DNA of 64,000 bases from Undaria pinnatifida (taxonomy: Eukaryota; Sar; Phaeophyceae; Laminariales; Alariaceae). The DNA lies in contig JABAKD010000010.1 of NCBI GenBank assembly GCA_012845835.1, positions 10,172,311 through 10,236,310 on the forward strand. The letters run 5' to 3'. Numbering within the stretch: position 1 is the stretch's first letter; each line of letters begins with the position of its first letter. Of the stretch, positions 23,278-32,695 are shown piece after piece. The translations under genes and the position numbers were made by a program. The notes under the pieces were generated by a model. It made no database searches. It was given only the letters and a program-made list of their open reading frames with translations, and was not told where the DNA came from.

Positions 23278-24215
23278 ACCAAACCGCCCGGCGTTGATGC
23301 GCTGTTGGGTGGGTGGGTGGTTAGGTGGGTTTCTCTCTCGGGCACGTTTTTGCGTGTTGTAATAACTCTCTTTCCATTTGCGTAATGGTCCGGAACCCCA
23401 ACTTTTGGGAGATCTCGGCGACGCTTGCTCTCCCCTTGACTCTCTTGCGCCATAATCCGACAATTTATCGGAACCCTTCCGCCACGAATGTCGCTTACTG
23501 CGTCGGGCGACGACCAGTTTGCAATCGACTAAATCCATTGGCCCATCGAGCATTTCGAAGAAACCTACGCCGTCCGTCCCCACTGCTTTTTTTGTTTTGC
23601 CATCGACCCAATTGAATCCTCCTCAGAAATTATTTTCAGCCATTGCTGCCTCTCTTTCTTTATGAGTTATTAGTTCATTTATTACTTGCGAAATTTGCAA
23701 GCCCGAAGATTTGCATAGATAGCAAAAAAACATTTTTTTCCCCTAAATGAACTGAAACACCCTTAGGAACATCGACTACCCTGCCACTGCGCGCTCGGAA
23801 AACCTTCGTGTGCACAGTTGCAATGCCTCACCTGCGGAGTTACGATCATAGTGTAATAACGTGTCGGAGCACTGCTACGAACATTAGGGGCGTGCTTAAC
23901 CCTGCTATGGGCACGTTAAAAAGACTCGTCATTCAACGTGGCAGCAACGCATGTCTTCATCCCGCCGCGGACAGCACGAACGCCAGGTACAGCGCAACAT
24001 TTCCGCGGCTGCTCCAATCGGCGTAGCACCTCCCGGGGACAGCACGAATGCGGCGACTCTGACAACTCTCGAGGTTTCCGTTGAAATACATACGCCGCCG
24101 ACAACTAACGCGATCGGCAATCTCGCAACAACTCTTCCCGGCCCCAATAACTGCCCCCCCCGTCCCCAGGAACTCCCGACCAGCCCCTCCCTCCGCCCTC
24201 TGTGCCGCTCTATGG
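23278..24215. other. Gene-free stretch downstream of ZGPAT
   Basis: This contains the 3' UTR of ZGPAT. A GGGT run lies at 23305-23325. The open frames at 23900-24230 show no domain. Confidence 0.5.
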
Positions 24216-24433
24216 TAGACCCCTAACTTTTATTTCACGAAACCGCCGGTTTTGAAACCAATTCCAGGCCGTATCTCCTGGTTTCCGTTGCCACCGCGGC
24301 GTCATCGTTGGATAGTCATTTGCAGACAAGAAAATGTTTGAACATGTTTTTTCATATAGCGTCCTTCCTCGTGTCGAGCAGCCATGAACACGTTCGTTAA
24401 AGAAAAACGCTGGCTTTTGGGGGGGGGGGGTAT
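24216..24433 (+). mobile_element. MITE with poly-C/poly-G ends, copy 1 (diverged)
   Basis: It starts TAGACCCCTAAC and ends in a run of G before TA. Internal landmarks shared with 43470-43693, 52877-53098 and 53552-53784 are CGAAACCGCCGG, CGTCATCGTT, TCCTTCCTCGTG, AGCAGCCATGA and GTTCGTTAAAGAAA. Ends are inverted-repeat-like. No coding capacity. Confidence 0.7.
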
Positions 24434-25489
24434 GGTAGAATTAGTCCTCTACTGCAGATACCGCCCCAAACTCCGCGATCTCGACCACCCCTGCTTTGAC
24501 CACAGCCAACATGCGCCCTCTCCCGGCGCGTTCGGCACCAACTAACTGACTGGCTTATGGTGGAAACCCTTGCGCAAATTTATTGGCAGCACGTCGTGCT
24601 ATCGTGTCGAATACTTTGTAAGTTTCTTTTCCTCGGGCCTATGAACCGAGTTCTTCACCCGATCCTCTATGAGTTCACCCCCGCCCCACTGATCTATCTT
24701 CAACACTAACACAGCGACCCTCTGCAACTTGATAACCCCCCCCTACTAACCTATCTTCGACACTAACCGCTCAACCATGGACTCCAAGAGATTTATTTGA
24801 GGCGGGGGCAGGAAGAAATTACCCGAGTTCTTCCGGTACCATCCCCTCAATGTTTCCAGTCCGTGCACATTGCCGAAGTTCCCGCAGAGTTTGCCAATCT
24901 CGTGGGTAACCCAACAATGGCCGGCGACGGCCGTAACCCCCTCTCCGGCGCTACTGCCTCTACCGCAGGACCACCGACCCTTGAATTTCCTTTAATAACT
25001 GTTCCATGATCCTGGTCGCGTACGCCCACTCGCATCCGCCGGGCCCGCAGGGCAACATAACACGCGCGCCTTCTTCTACTTCCCGAACACCGAACTTACG
25101 GCTGACCGCCCCGTGTTTACCACAGTGCTCTCTTCCCAGACCCAACGGACGGCTTTCCCGCGGGATACTCCGCGGAAGGCTCAACCCCCTCGTCTACAAG
25201 AGCATGGCGCGAACCTCCTTCATCTCCACTTCTTCTCGGGTCGCGGATTACTGCAGGCACATCATCTTTCGAGTACGTTTCTCATTTATTGCGACGCTCG
25301 TGTGAAGATATCGAAGATATTGATGGCTCTTTGACGCGAGATTTTTCCGATCGTCACGGACATTCCGGCGGGGCCCCGGTACAACCGAGCAACCCAACCC
25401 GTCGATGATCTCGGGAACAGAAGCTTTCTACGGATTAGCTCCCGGACACGTCAGGTAGCCCCCCATTACTGCCGCCTCCCTCTTCGCCC
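24434..25489. other. Degenerate sequence without a supported gene
   Basis: Several short plus-strand frames (for example 24797-25009 and 25006-25305) read like an interrupted coding remnant in shifting phase. I do not recognise a family, so I treat it as probable transposon debris. Confidence 0.4.
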
Positions 25490-25494
25490 TTACC

Positions 25495-26440
25495 CAAACT
25501 CTGAGCCAACCGCCACATAGACTTTGACCTGGAGCCGATAACCTGCTGTGGTGTTGGGAATCCTCGTCGCTTTGTTCCAGTAGTACCGTTCAATATTGCC
25601 GTTGATGAACACTACACCTGCGCTATATAGTGTATGCTGTCGGAGAAGGCCAAGATTTTCGGCGACAGACTTGCTGGACGATATGGCTTCCTCGGACCCC
25701 GCGCAAAATAAGCATATATCGGACGCACCGTCTCTGACTTTAGCCAATACCTGTAGGAACAATAAAACCGCGACGTCGTTTTCCAGGGAAGTCTCGCCAA
25801 ACTCTCCGTTCGTCCTCTGTTGGTTATATAACACTACCCACTTGCCCACGTAGTCACGTGACTTCTTGGTTCAGTGGGTAGTGCTATATAACCAACAAAT
25901 ACATGTTTGCGTGTCCGCCATTTGACTCTCACTGATTTCGTAACGAGGATGTCCGGGGCTCTCCCCTTGCCATGCACTACCGTAGTACTCAGGAGCAAAC
26001 TATAATAACCATTCACGTCTCCAGCGCGCACGCTCACAAATACGTTATTTCCTTCACCGCGGCACCGCCGCCGGCCCCTTTTCTGTGACCACCATCGCCG
26101 CCGCCGGCGAACATAACACGGCCGGCATGGCAAATATTGAGCCACTTCTTGCTTAGATAAAGTCGTTGATGCCGTTCTCGTACAGCCTTGATGATGTCGT
26201 CGCGGCCGAAATATCACGAAATGCAAGGTTCCTTGCCGCCACCTCGTATTCGGCAGGCAGAGCATCAATGAAAATTGTGTGCGGTGCATGTGATCATCTA
26301 GCTAGGGTCATTCCTGCTGCACGCATTTCTGCGGCAAGATCTTCGATCCTGCCCATCTCCTCGAGAGGGTTACTCCCTGACGCTATCTTGAAACTATTAA
26401 GGCGGCGGGAAAGGTCGGATTTTGGCCCCCGTTGTTTGAG
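25495..26440 (-). pseudogene. Ty1/copia-type remnant (gag and possible RNase H pieces)
   Basis: On the minus strand 26430-26150 reads, with one stop, as a copia gag segment (IFIDALPAEYEVAARNLA), typical of the UBN2-type gag domain. 26130-26060 may continue it as Gly-rich sequence. 25815-25500 has VVFINGN...KATRIPNTTA-type sequence that resembles the end of a copia RNase H; this part is tentative. Between them, at about 25820-26060, lie tRNA-derived repeat pieces. It is clearly dead. Confidence 0.5.
25822..25905. repeat. tRNA-derived short palindrome
   Basis: TTGGTTATATAACACTACCCAC and its near-exact complement AGTGGGTAGTGCTATATAACC flank a CACGTGAC-containing centre. Related hairpins occur at 30588-30670, about 31090-31210 and 31700-31775. 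One arm equals the head of the tRNA-derived unit at 31206-31760. Confidence 0.75.
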
Positions 26441-26457
26441 GGCCGTACCACGCGAAA

Positions 26458-26849
26458 AGCGCGTCCTACGCTTCTCTCGGCGAGGTACATCTGTACAAGA
26501 TACTCTTGTCGCTCTTGCTCTTTAGGGCCATCGACAGGAATTCCACACCAGTGCATGTATGTGTACACTTTTGCGGTTGTGCCCCCTTTCGACAAGTACC
26601 GCGTTTTCGGTATCCAATTCTCCTACGGGAATATTATGGGGTGGATCCGAGTTTCGCGTCGGATCCACCCCATGACATTCCCGTAGGAGAATTGGATACC
26701 GACAACTCGGTACTTATCGAAAGGGGGCACAACCACAAAAGTGTACACATACATGCACTGGCGTGGAATTTCCTGTCGACGGCTAAGAGCAAGAGCGACA
26801 AGAGTATCTTGCACAGGTGTACCTCGCCGAGATGAGCGTGGGACGCGCT
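26458..26849. repeat. 392-bp near-perfect palindrome
   Basis: The left arm is 26458-26650, the spacer 8 bp (26651-26658), and the right arm 26659-26849. Arms are about 92% complementary over about 192 bp, meeting at GTGGATCCGA / TCGGATCCAC. No terminal target duplication was identified and there is no coding potential. Confidence 0.9.
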
Positions 26850-27424
26850 CCTCTTGGCGATGATATACAACAGCAGCAAGAGAGACGATTTGTGTTAGAG
26901 GACAGAGATGAGAGAAGGAGCAGAGAGCGGAGTGCTGGAGCTCTCCTCTCATGAGAATGTGCATAAAACGCCTACGAATATATACGCAACCCTCTACAAC
27001 TTTTGTAACTGTCGTGCTGTGACGATCCAAACTAACACCCTCCCTGGCTCTTCACAGCAGTGACGAGACCGAACGGGCATCCAAAACGACAAGCTAGGAC
27101 CAAAGAACAGCCAACGACAGTCCCGTAGGAGGAAACCCGGCCACCAGGTCAAAACCCCCTTTATGTCTTACATCATCCAAACCATTGCGATTGTATCAAT
27201 GGCCGCATTAAAACGATGACCATGGCCAGAAACTAAAATGCCAAATAACGCCCTACTCACCCATGACCCTCAAAGTGGCATGGGGTGGAGGCCTGACAAA
27301 TTTTTCCTCGCATGACTCAAACAGGGTACTCATCGAATAACGCGAGCGTGCGCGCTGCAGACGTGAATAGTTATTATAGTTTTGCTCCTGAGTAATACGG
27401 TAGTGCGTGGCGAGGGAAGAGCCT

Positions 27425-27700
27425 TGTTGATTTGGGATTTTGAGTATGACAGTTACGTATCAGTTTCGTGCCTGTTCGGGCTTCTGGACTATTATTGGGT
27501 GCCTTGTAGTACCTGGTTGGCGTTCTTGATGGTAGACTGCTGTGCGCTCTCGCTCGGGAGCTCACTCTTCTCGGAAGTCTTACGCACGAGCTCTCTTCTC
27601 GGAGGTCTCACGCATGAGTTCTCTGCTCGACTTGCCTCAACCCTGTGGTTGGGAGACGTAATACAATGACTTGAAACTACCCGCTTGGAGCTAACAAACA
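27425..27700 (+). repeat. 5' LTR of the 3.1-kb element
   Basis: 276 bp, TG...CA termini, followed directly by CTCTAGAGCG; no clear tRNA match for a primer site. Confidence 0.85.
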
Positions 27701-30247
27701 CTCTAGAGCGAACCAATTCGGTGTAGCCTCATGAGGGGTCTACGGGTCAGCAGTATTGGAACAGGACCGTGCTTTCATCGAAGCTTGGTGAGGAAGGAAG
27801 GGCCATGTTCGTTTGTAGAGCCAACCTTTTTGGAGACCAGCGGAGACGAGCAGCAAGACGCAAGGAGGAGTCCGGTGGGGAGAAGGAGAGAGCCACCGCT
27901 GGTATATCAGGGAGAGATGCTATAACGCCATCGTCGGGATTCTTCGATGGTGGAGAGGGAGGGCAGCTTGATAGTCGAGTTGTCTTCGGACCCAGAGATG
28001 ATGTTTTTGTGGAGACGTCGTTTTTAGGGAGAAGCCACTGCTGCTGTAGACTACTTACAGCAGTAGTAGCTAAAGCCCTACGGTGGGGCATGACCGTAGG
28101 CAGGGAGTAGCAGCAGCTTACGTTCATGGTGATAGCGTAACCTAGGACACCCCCACCGTCTACAGCGGACAGGGAGGTTTACAGCAGCAGCTAAAAGCCC
28201 TATGGTGGAAGTACAGCCGTAGGCACCCTCGCCGTGTGTTGCGGGCGGGGGGATTTTAGCCGCGCGGCATTATTTTGTTATATGTTTGCCGTGCGCCCTC
28301 TACTTCAGGAAGTTGGTTGTGGAGGCAGCAAATATAGGGTTATCTGCATTTTTCCGCGAGAAGTCGCATGGCCGCCAGCCGTGTGCACCCTACCATGGTG
28401 AGTGATTGGGTAGAGCGACGTCGCGCGGCATAATAGCCGCGTGCTTCCTGCTGCTGGTAACAGTGGTAGGAAAGGACGTGGGGTATTCGTGGGCTGTCTG
28501 CAGCAGTACCAAATAACGATGGGGTTTCGTCCTGGCAACAAGTCGAGCGGCATGGCCGCACGCACTCCATGATACGCAACAGCAACAGCAGCAGCAGGAG
28601 AGGTCATGGAGGGAGCAGATCGGTTCATTATTTCGCCAGCCGGAGCTTCACGGTTCGGCAACATCGCGAGGCGGAGGGGGGGTACAGGTCTGGTCAAAGT
28701 GGTGAATTTATTTTTACGATGGATTCACATTTCGATCGAAGCATTGTTTTTGGTCAAATATGGCGTTTATTTATTTACGGCAAGAGTGAAGACCCGTTAA
28801 ATAATAAGCGGTTTATTTGCGGTTAGGGTGAAGACCCGCAGATAGTACCATCTAAGATTCGTTCTGGATGATACGCGTAGCCCTTTTCGCCAGGTAGTTT
28901 TGAAGTGTTTTTCATGTTCAAATCAAACAATCTTTGTCCGAAAACTTGTACCTGGTAGTGTTTTTCTGGTGTAGACGGGACCAGAAGGGAACTGGTGAAG
29001 CTGATAAACATAACAATAATGCCTGGTAAATTTGCAAGTGTGTGTTTTTATGTTCAAATCCAACAGTCTTTGTAAAACCGAAAAACTTGTAGTATTTTTC
29101 TGGTGTAGACGGGACCAGAAGGGAACTGGTGGAGCTGATATTCATACAATAACGATTTGGAGAAAAGGGTACGTAGGTGCGCCAAATTGCGAGGTGTATC
29201 GCTGATGTATGGTATTGATGGTGGCACTGATTGTATTGAATTTTGCGGGTATCTTTTGTTTTGGCAGTAGTCTTCTGACTGATTGCAAAATAGAAGTGGG
29301 CATATTCATGATTGATTGGTTGTTTTACCAACAATATCATTGCGAATGCTTGTTCGGAAAGGAGGAGTGAAACACGAAATGTTTTTGCGATGGTCGAATA
29401 CTTTGCGTACCTGAGAGGGCTTGAGCTGTTCGTATCGACAGTGGCGGCATTTTAATTGTTTATTTATTCGGTTATTTGGAGATATAGCAAACAAAAGCCA
29501 AAAGGAGAGTATTTTCGGTTTTAGGATGGTTTGTGAATGACCAATATTTCGGGTAATTGCGTTTGTTGGCGAGGATTGGTTACATTGGCTAATAGGTTTT
29601 GCTGGTGTCTCTAGTTTGTGGTTGCCTACGTGTGTTGATGAGATGGGATGGGGCACCCTTGTGACCGTACAGTACAGGACATACTGGTCTCAAATGAGAG
29701 AGGAGATGCAAAGTCACAATTAGTCATTGGATTACCGATGTTGATTTTCCGAACTTGATGGGTGGTTGCAATCTTGTTTGGGAATTCGAAGGATGATATA
29801 CTTTGAAAATTTGATTATATTACAAGCAAGATGTTTAGCATTTGTTTTGCAATGAAAAACGGGGTGGCTTGTGGATGGTCAGATACTCTTTGTATCGGGG
29901 AGGGCGTAGGCTAATTTTTGCGTCAGATAAATTCTGTGTTTGCGGACAAGAAATTGTGCTATATTGTTTTACCGATATGATCTGTGTATCTATGGCGGTA
30001 GTAGGGGACAATGGGAGACCTTTGGCCGGGTGACTTTGCGATCTCTGGCGTTTTATCTGTCGCAGTAGTTTTTGCCCTGACGACGCGGCTGTTGCAATCT
30101 CTCATTGTGATTACAATGGTTGCAAGTGGGAGTATCGGAGAAGTTTTCACTCATGGGGATGAGTTTCCTCTTGCAATTTTTTTGTTTTAGGTGATGGAAT
30201 TGAGTCAATTGTTAATTCGTCACTGTCTTGTGAAGAATCCGGGAGGG

Positions 30248-30524
30248 TGTTGATTTGGGATTTTCAGTATGACAGTTACGTATCAGTTTCGTGCCGGTTC
30301 GGGCTTCTGGACTATTATTGGGTGCCTAGTAGTACCTGGTTGGCGTTCTTGATGGTAGACTGCTGTGCGCTCTCGCTCGGGAGCTCACTCTTCTCGGAGG
30401 TCTTACGCACGAGTTCTATTCTCGGAGGTCTCACGCATGAGTTCTCTGCTCGACTTGCCTCTACCCTGTGGTTGGGAGATGTAATACAATGACTTGAAAC
30501 TACCCCGCTTGGAGCTAACGAACA
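30248..30524 (+). repeat. 3' LTR of the 3.1-kb element
   Basis: 277 bp. It differs from the 5' LTR at only a few positions, so the insertion is fairly recent. Confidence 0.85.
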
Positions 30525-30692
30525 AGCCCCGGAGATCCCTGTTACGGATTCGGTGAGAGTCAATTGACGGACTCGCAAACGTATTTTTTGTTGGTTATAT
30601 AGCACTACCCACTGAACCACGCAGGCACGCGACTACGTGGGCCAGTGGATAGTGCTGTACAACCAACAAACATGTTGGTTATATAACACTCC

Positions 30693-31064
30693 TGTTAAGG
30701 TATTAGTGGGGTATTAGTCCGTTTGACCACTTGCAAAAGGTTAACCGATAGCTTACCCAAACTAAGCATTATAACACTCTCCCCCCCTGAAACGGCGGGA
30801 TAGCAGGTCGGCCGGATATACGGCGGACCTCTGTCAATATCCAAGCTGTTTCATCTCCTGGGTATACCGGGGAGAGTATTTTTCAAGTTCGACATGGGGA
30901 AAATCTGAAAAGTTTATTATTGTGGATGGTGGGGATCGAACCCACGACCCAAAAAACCCATGGTCTGTCGACGATGCCATTGTTAAGGAATTAGTGGGGT
31001 ATTAGTCCCTTTGACCACTTGCAAAAGGTTAACCGATAGCTTACCCAAACTAAGCCTTATAACA
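30693..31064 (-). mobile_element. TRIM family A, copy 2
   Basis: LTRs are 30693-30776 and 30981-31064; the target duplication is CTCC (30689-30692 and 31065-31068). It has the same minus-strand layout as copy 1: primer-site TGGC(A/G)TCGTCGAC next to the 30981 LTR, T-arm/B-box at about 30930-30950, and polypurine tract next to the 30776 LTR. It is inserted in the tRNA-derived repeat cluster. Confidence 0.9.
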
Positions 31065-31205
31065 CTCCCCACTGGCCAACGTCACGTGACTGCGTGGTTC
31101 AAAATGTTGATTATACAGCACTAACCACTGGCCGACGTAGTCACTTGACTGCGTGGTTCAGTGGGTAGTCACTTGACTGCGTGGTTCAGTGGGTAGTGCT
31201 ATATA

Positions 31206-31760
31206 ATGAACAAAAGATATGTTTGCGAGCCCGTCAATTGACTCTCACCGACTTCATGACAGGGATCTCCGGGGCTCTCCCCTCGCCACGCACTACCGTA
31301 GTACTCAGGAGCAAACTATCATAACCATTCGCGTCTCCAGCGCGCACGCTCGCAAAGACGTTATTTCCTTTCTTCTTTTCCCGGATAAAAGCGGAAATAT
31401 GCAGTCGGTGGGATTCGAACCCACGACATATCTTTTGCTGGTTTTTTAGCACTATCCACTGAACCACGTAGTCACAAAGATATGTTTGCGAGTCCGTCAA
31501 TTGACTCTCACCGACTTCGCTACAGGGATCTCCGGAGCTTTCCCCTCGCCACGCACTACCGTAGTACTCAGGAGCAAACTATCATAACCATTCGCGTCTC
31601 CAGCGCGCACGCTCGCAAAGACGTTATTTCCTTTCTTCTTTTCCCGGATAAAAGCGGAAATATGAAGTCGGTGGGATTCGAACCCACGACATATCTTTTG
31701 TTGGTTATATGGCACTATCCACTGGCCCACGTAGTGATTACGTGGTTCAGTGGGTAGTGC
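31206..31760 (-). repeat. Tandem tRNA-derived repeat units (263 bp each)
   Basis: Two units about 263 bp apart (31206-31468, 31469-31731). On the minus strand each begins with a tRNA-like head: D-arm-like GTGGTTCAGTGGATAGTGC, then a perfect T-arm (GTGGG, TTCGAAT loop, CCCAC), so both Pol III boxes are present. The rest is the TTTCCGCTTTTATCCGGG ... GGAGATCCCTG body. Partial copies lie at 25880-26060, 27370-27424, 30525-30600 and 31770-31830. The anticodon arm is not tRNA-like, so these are SINE-type elements, not tRNA genes. Confidence 0.75.
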
Positions 31761-31829
31761 TATGTGACCAACAAAATATATGGCAAACTATCATAACCCT
31801 TCACGTCTCCAGCGCGCACGCTCGTTATG

Positions 31830-32559
31830 TATTGGGAACGCTCTACATCTGTTACGTTGCGGGGGTGGTTCTACATCTTCTGGAAAACCACTCGGCATGC
31901 ATTCGTTCGACTCCCCTTTATTGTCGTCCATAGCAGGTTCTCCGGCCATCATGGCCATTGCGTCCTCCGTCGTCCAGGATGTACGCTGCAGTATACTCTC
32001 AAACTCCGTCCACCTTTGTACCGCCGCAGGCATCGCGTCCTTGATCACACGATGACGTTGAGCAGATTCACCCTGCAGGCGTTGGATCTGACTCCGGGTC
32101 CGGCCTCTTATTGTCGGGGGCAGCCGTCCCCAGCTACTGAGCTCGTGAGCTGCCCTCCCCGACAGGACCGCGGGGATCATCGCCGTTCCCTTGGTCGGTG
32201 CCGGAGGCTGCTGATGCGCCTGAGTCGCTTTCGTCCCTCCCTGCCGGGACCGAGGAGGCGTCCACCGCGCCCCCTTGAGACGAATCCATCGTCTCGACTG
32301 TTTCGACCCTCCCTGCCGGGACCGAGGAGGCGTCCACCGTGCCCCCTTGAGACGAGTCCATCGTATCGGCTGCTCCGTCTGCATCGCCGGCGACAGGTGC
32401 CTCATGTGAGCGCTCCTGTAAGCACGCATGCAGATCGCCAGCATCGCCGGCAGCAGGTGTCTCCTGTGAGCGCTCCCGAAAGAACGCGTGCAGATCAAAC
32501 CCCCACGTCACGCCGAGGTCGGTCAGGCGATCCAGACCTTCGTCCTGCTCGTCCATCAC
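31830..32559 (-). pseudogene. Unrecognised coding remnant with 21-residue internal repeat
   Basis: The minus-strand frame from ATG 32559 is acidic and Gly/Asp/Ser-rich and contains a duplicated MDSSQGG(T/A)VDASSVPAGR module. It is open to about 32134, after which coding-like sequence continues in another frame (IRGRTRSQIQRLQGESAQRH ... MPAAVQRWTEFE), as if by a frameshift. Its orientation is opposite to the gypsy elements. It may be a gag-like remnant; no family recognised. Confidence 0.4.
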
Positions 32560-32695
32560 GCCCCCCCCACCTCAACCTGACGTGCTCTCGACGTCGACCT
32601 CGGACCCCCCCTCCTCCTGGGACAGGGAGTCATATGCGCTCCTTACGCCAAACTAGCAATGCGAGGCGCGCATCTAGTCTGACGCGGTAGGTACT

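Larger units (their letters stand above)
27425..30524 (+). mobile_element. LTR retrotransposon without coding capacity (LARD-like)
   Basis: The 5' LTR is 27425-27700 and the 3' LTR 30248-30524; they are nearly identical (TGTTGATTTGGGA ... GAGCTAACRAACA), about 276 bp. A purine tract AAGAATCCGGGAGGG precedes the 3' LTR. The flanks AGCCT (left) and AGCCC (right) look like a 5-bp target duplication with one change. They rejoin into the same sequence found intact at 31275-31285 (complement), which confirms the insertion. The 2.5-kb interior has no recognisable gag or pol. It holds a roughly 136-bp direct repeat (28898-29145) and CAGCAG-rich stretches. It must depend on another element for movement. 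Confidence 0.85.

Noticed and set aside
31400-31476. tRNA gene with good D- and T-arms
   Set aside because: No proper anticodon stem or acceptor stem. It is tandemly repeated with a conserved tail, so it is a tRNA-derived repeat.
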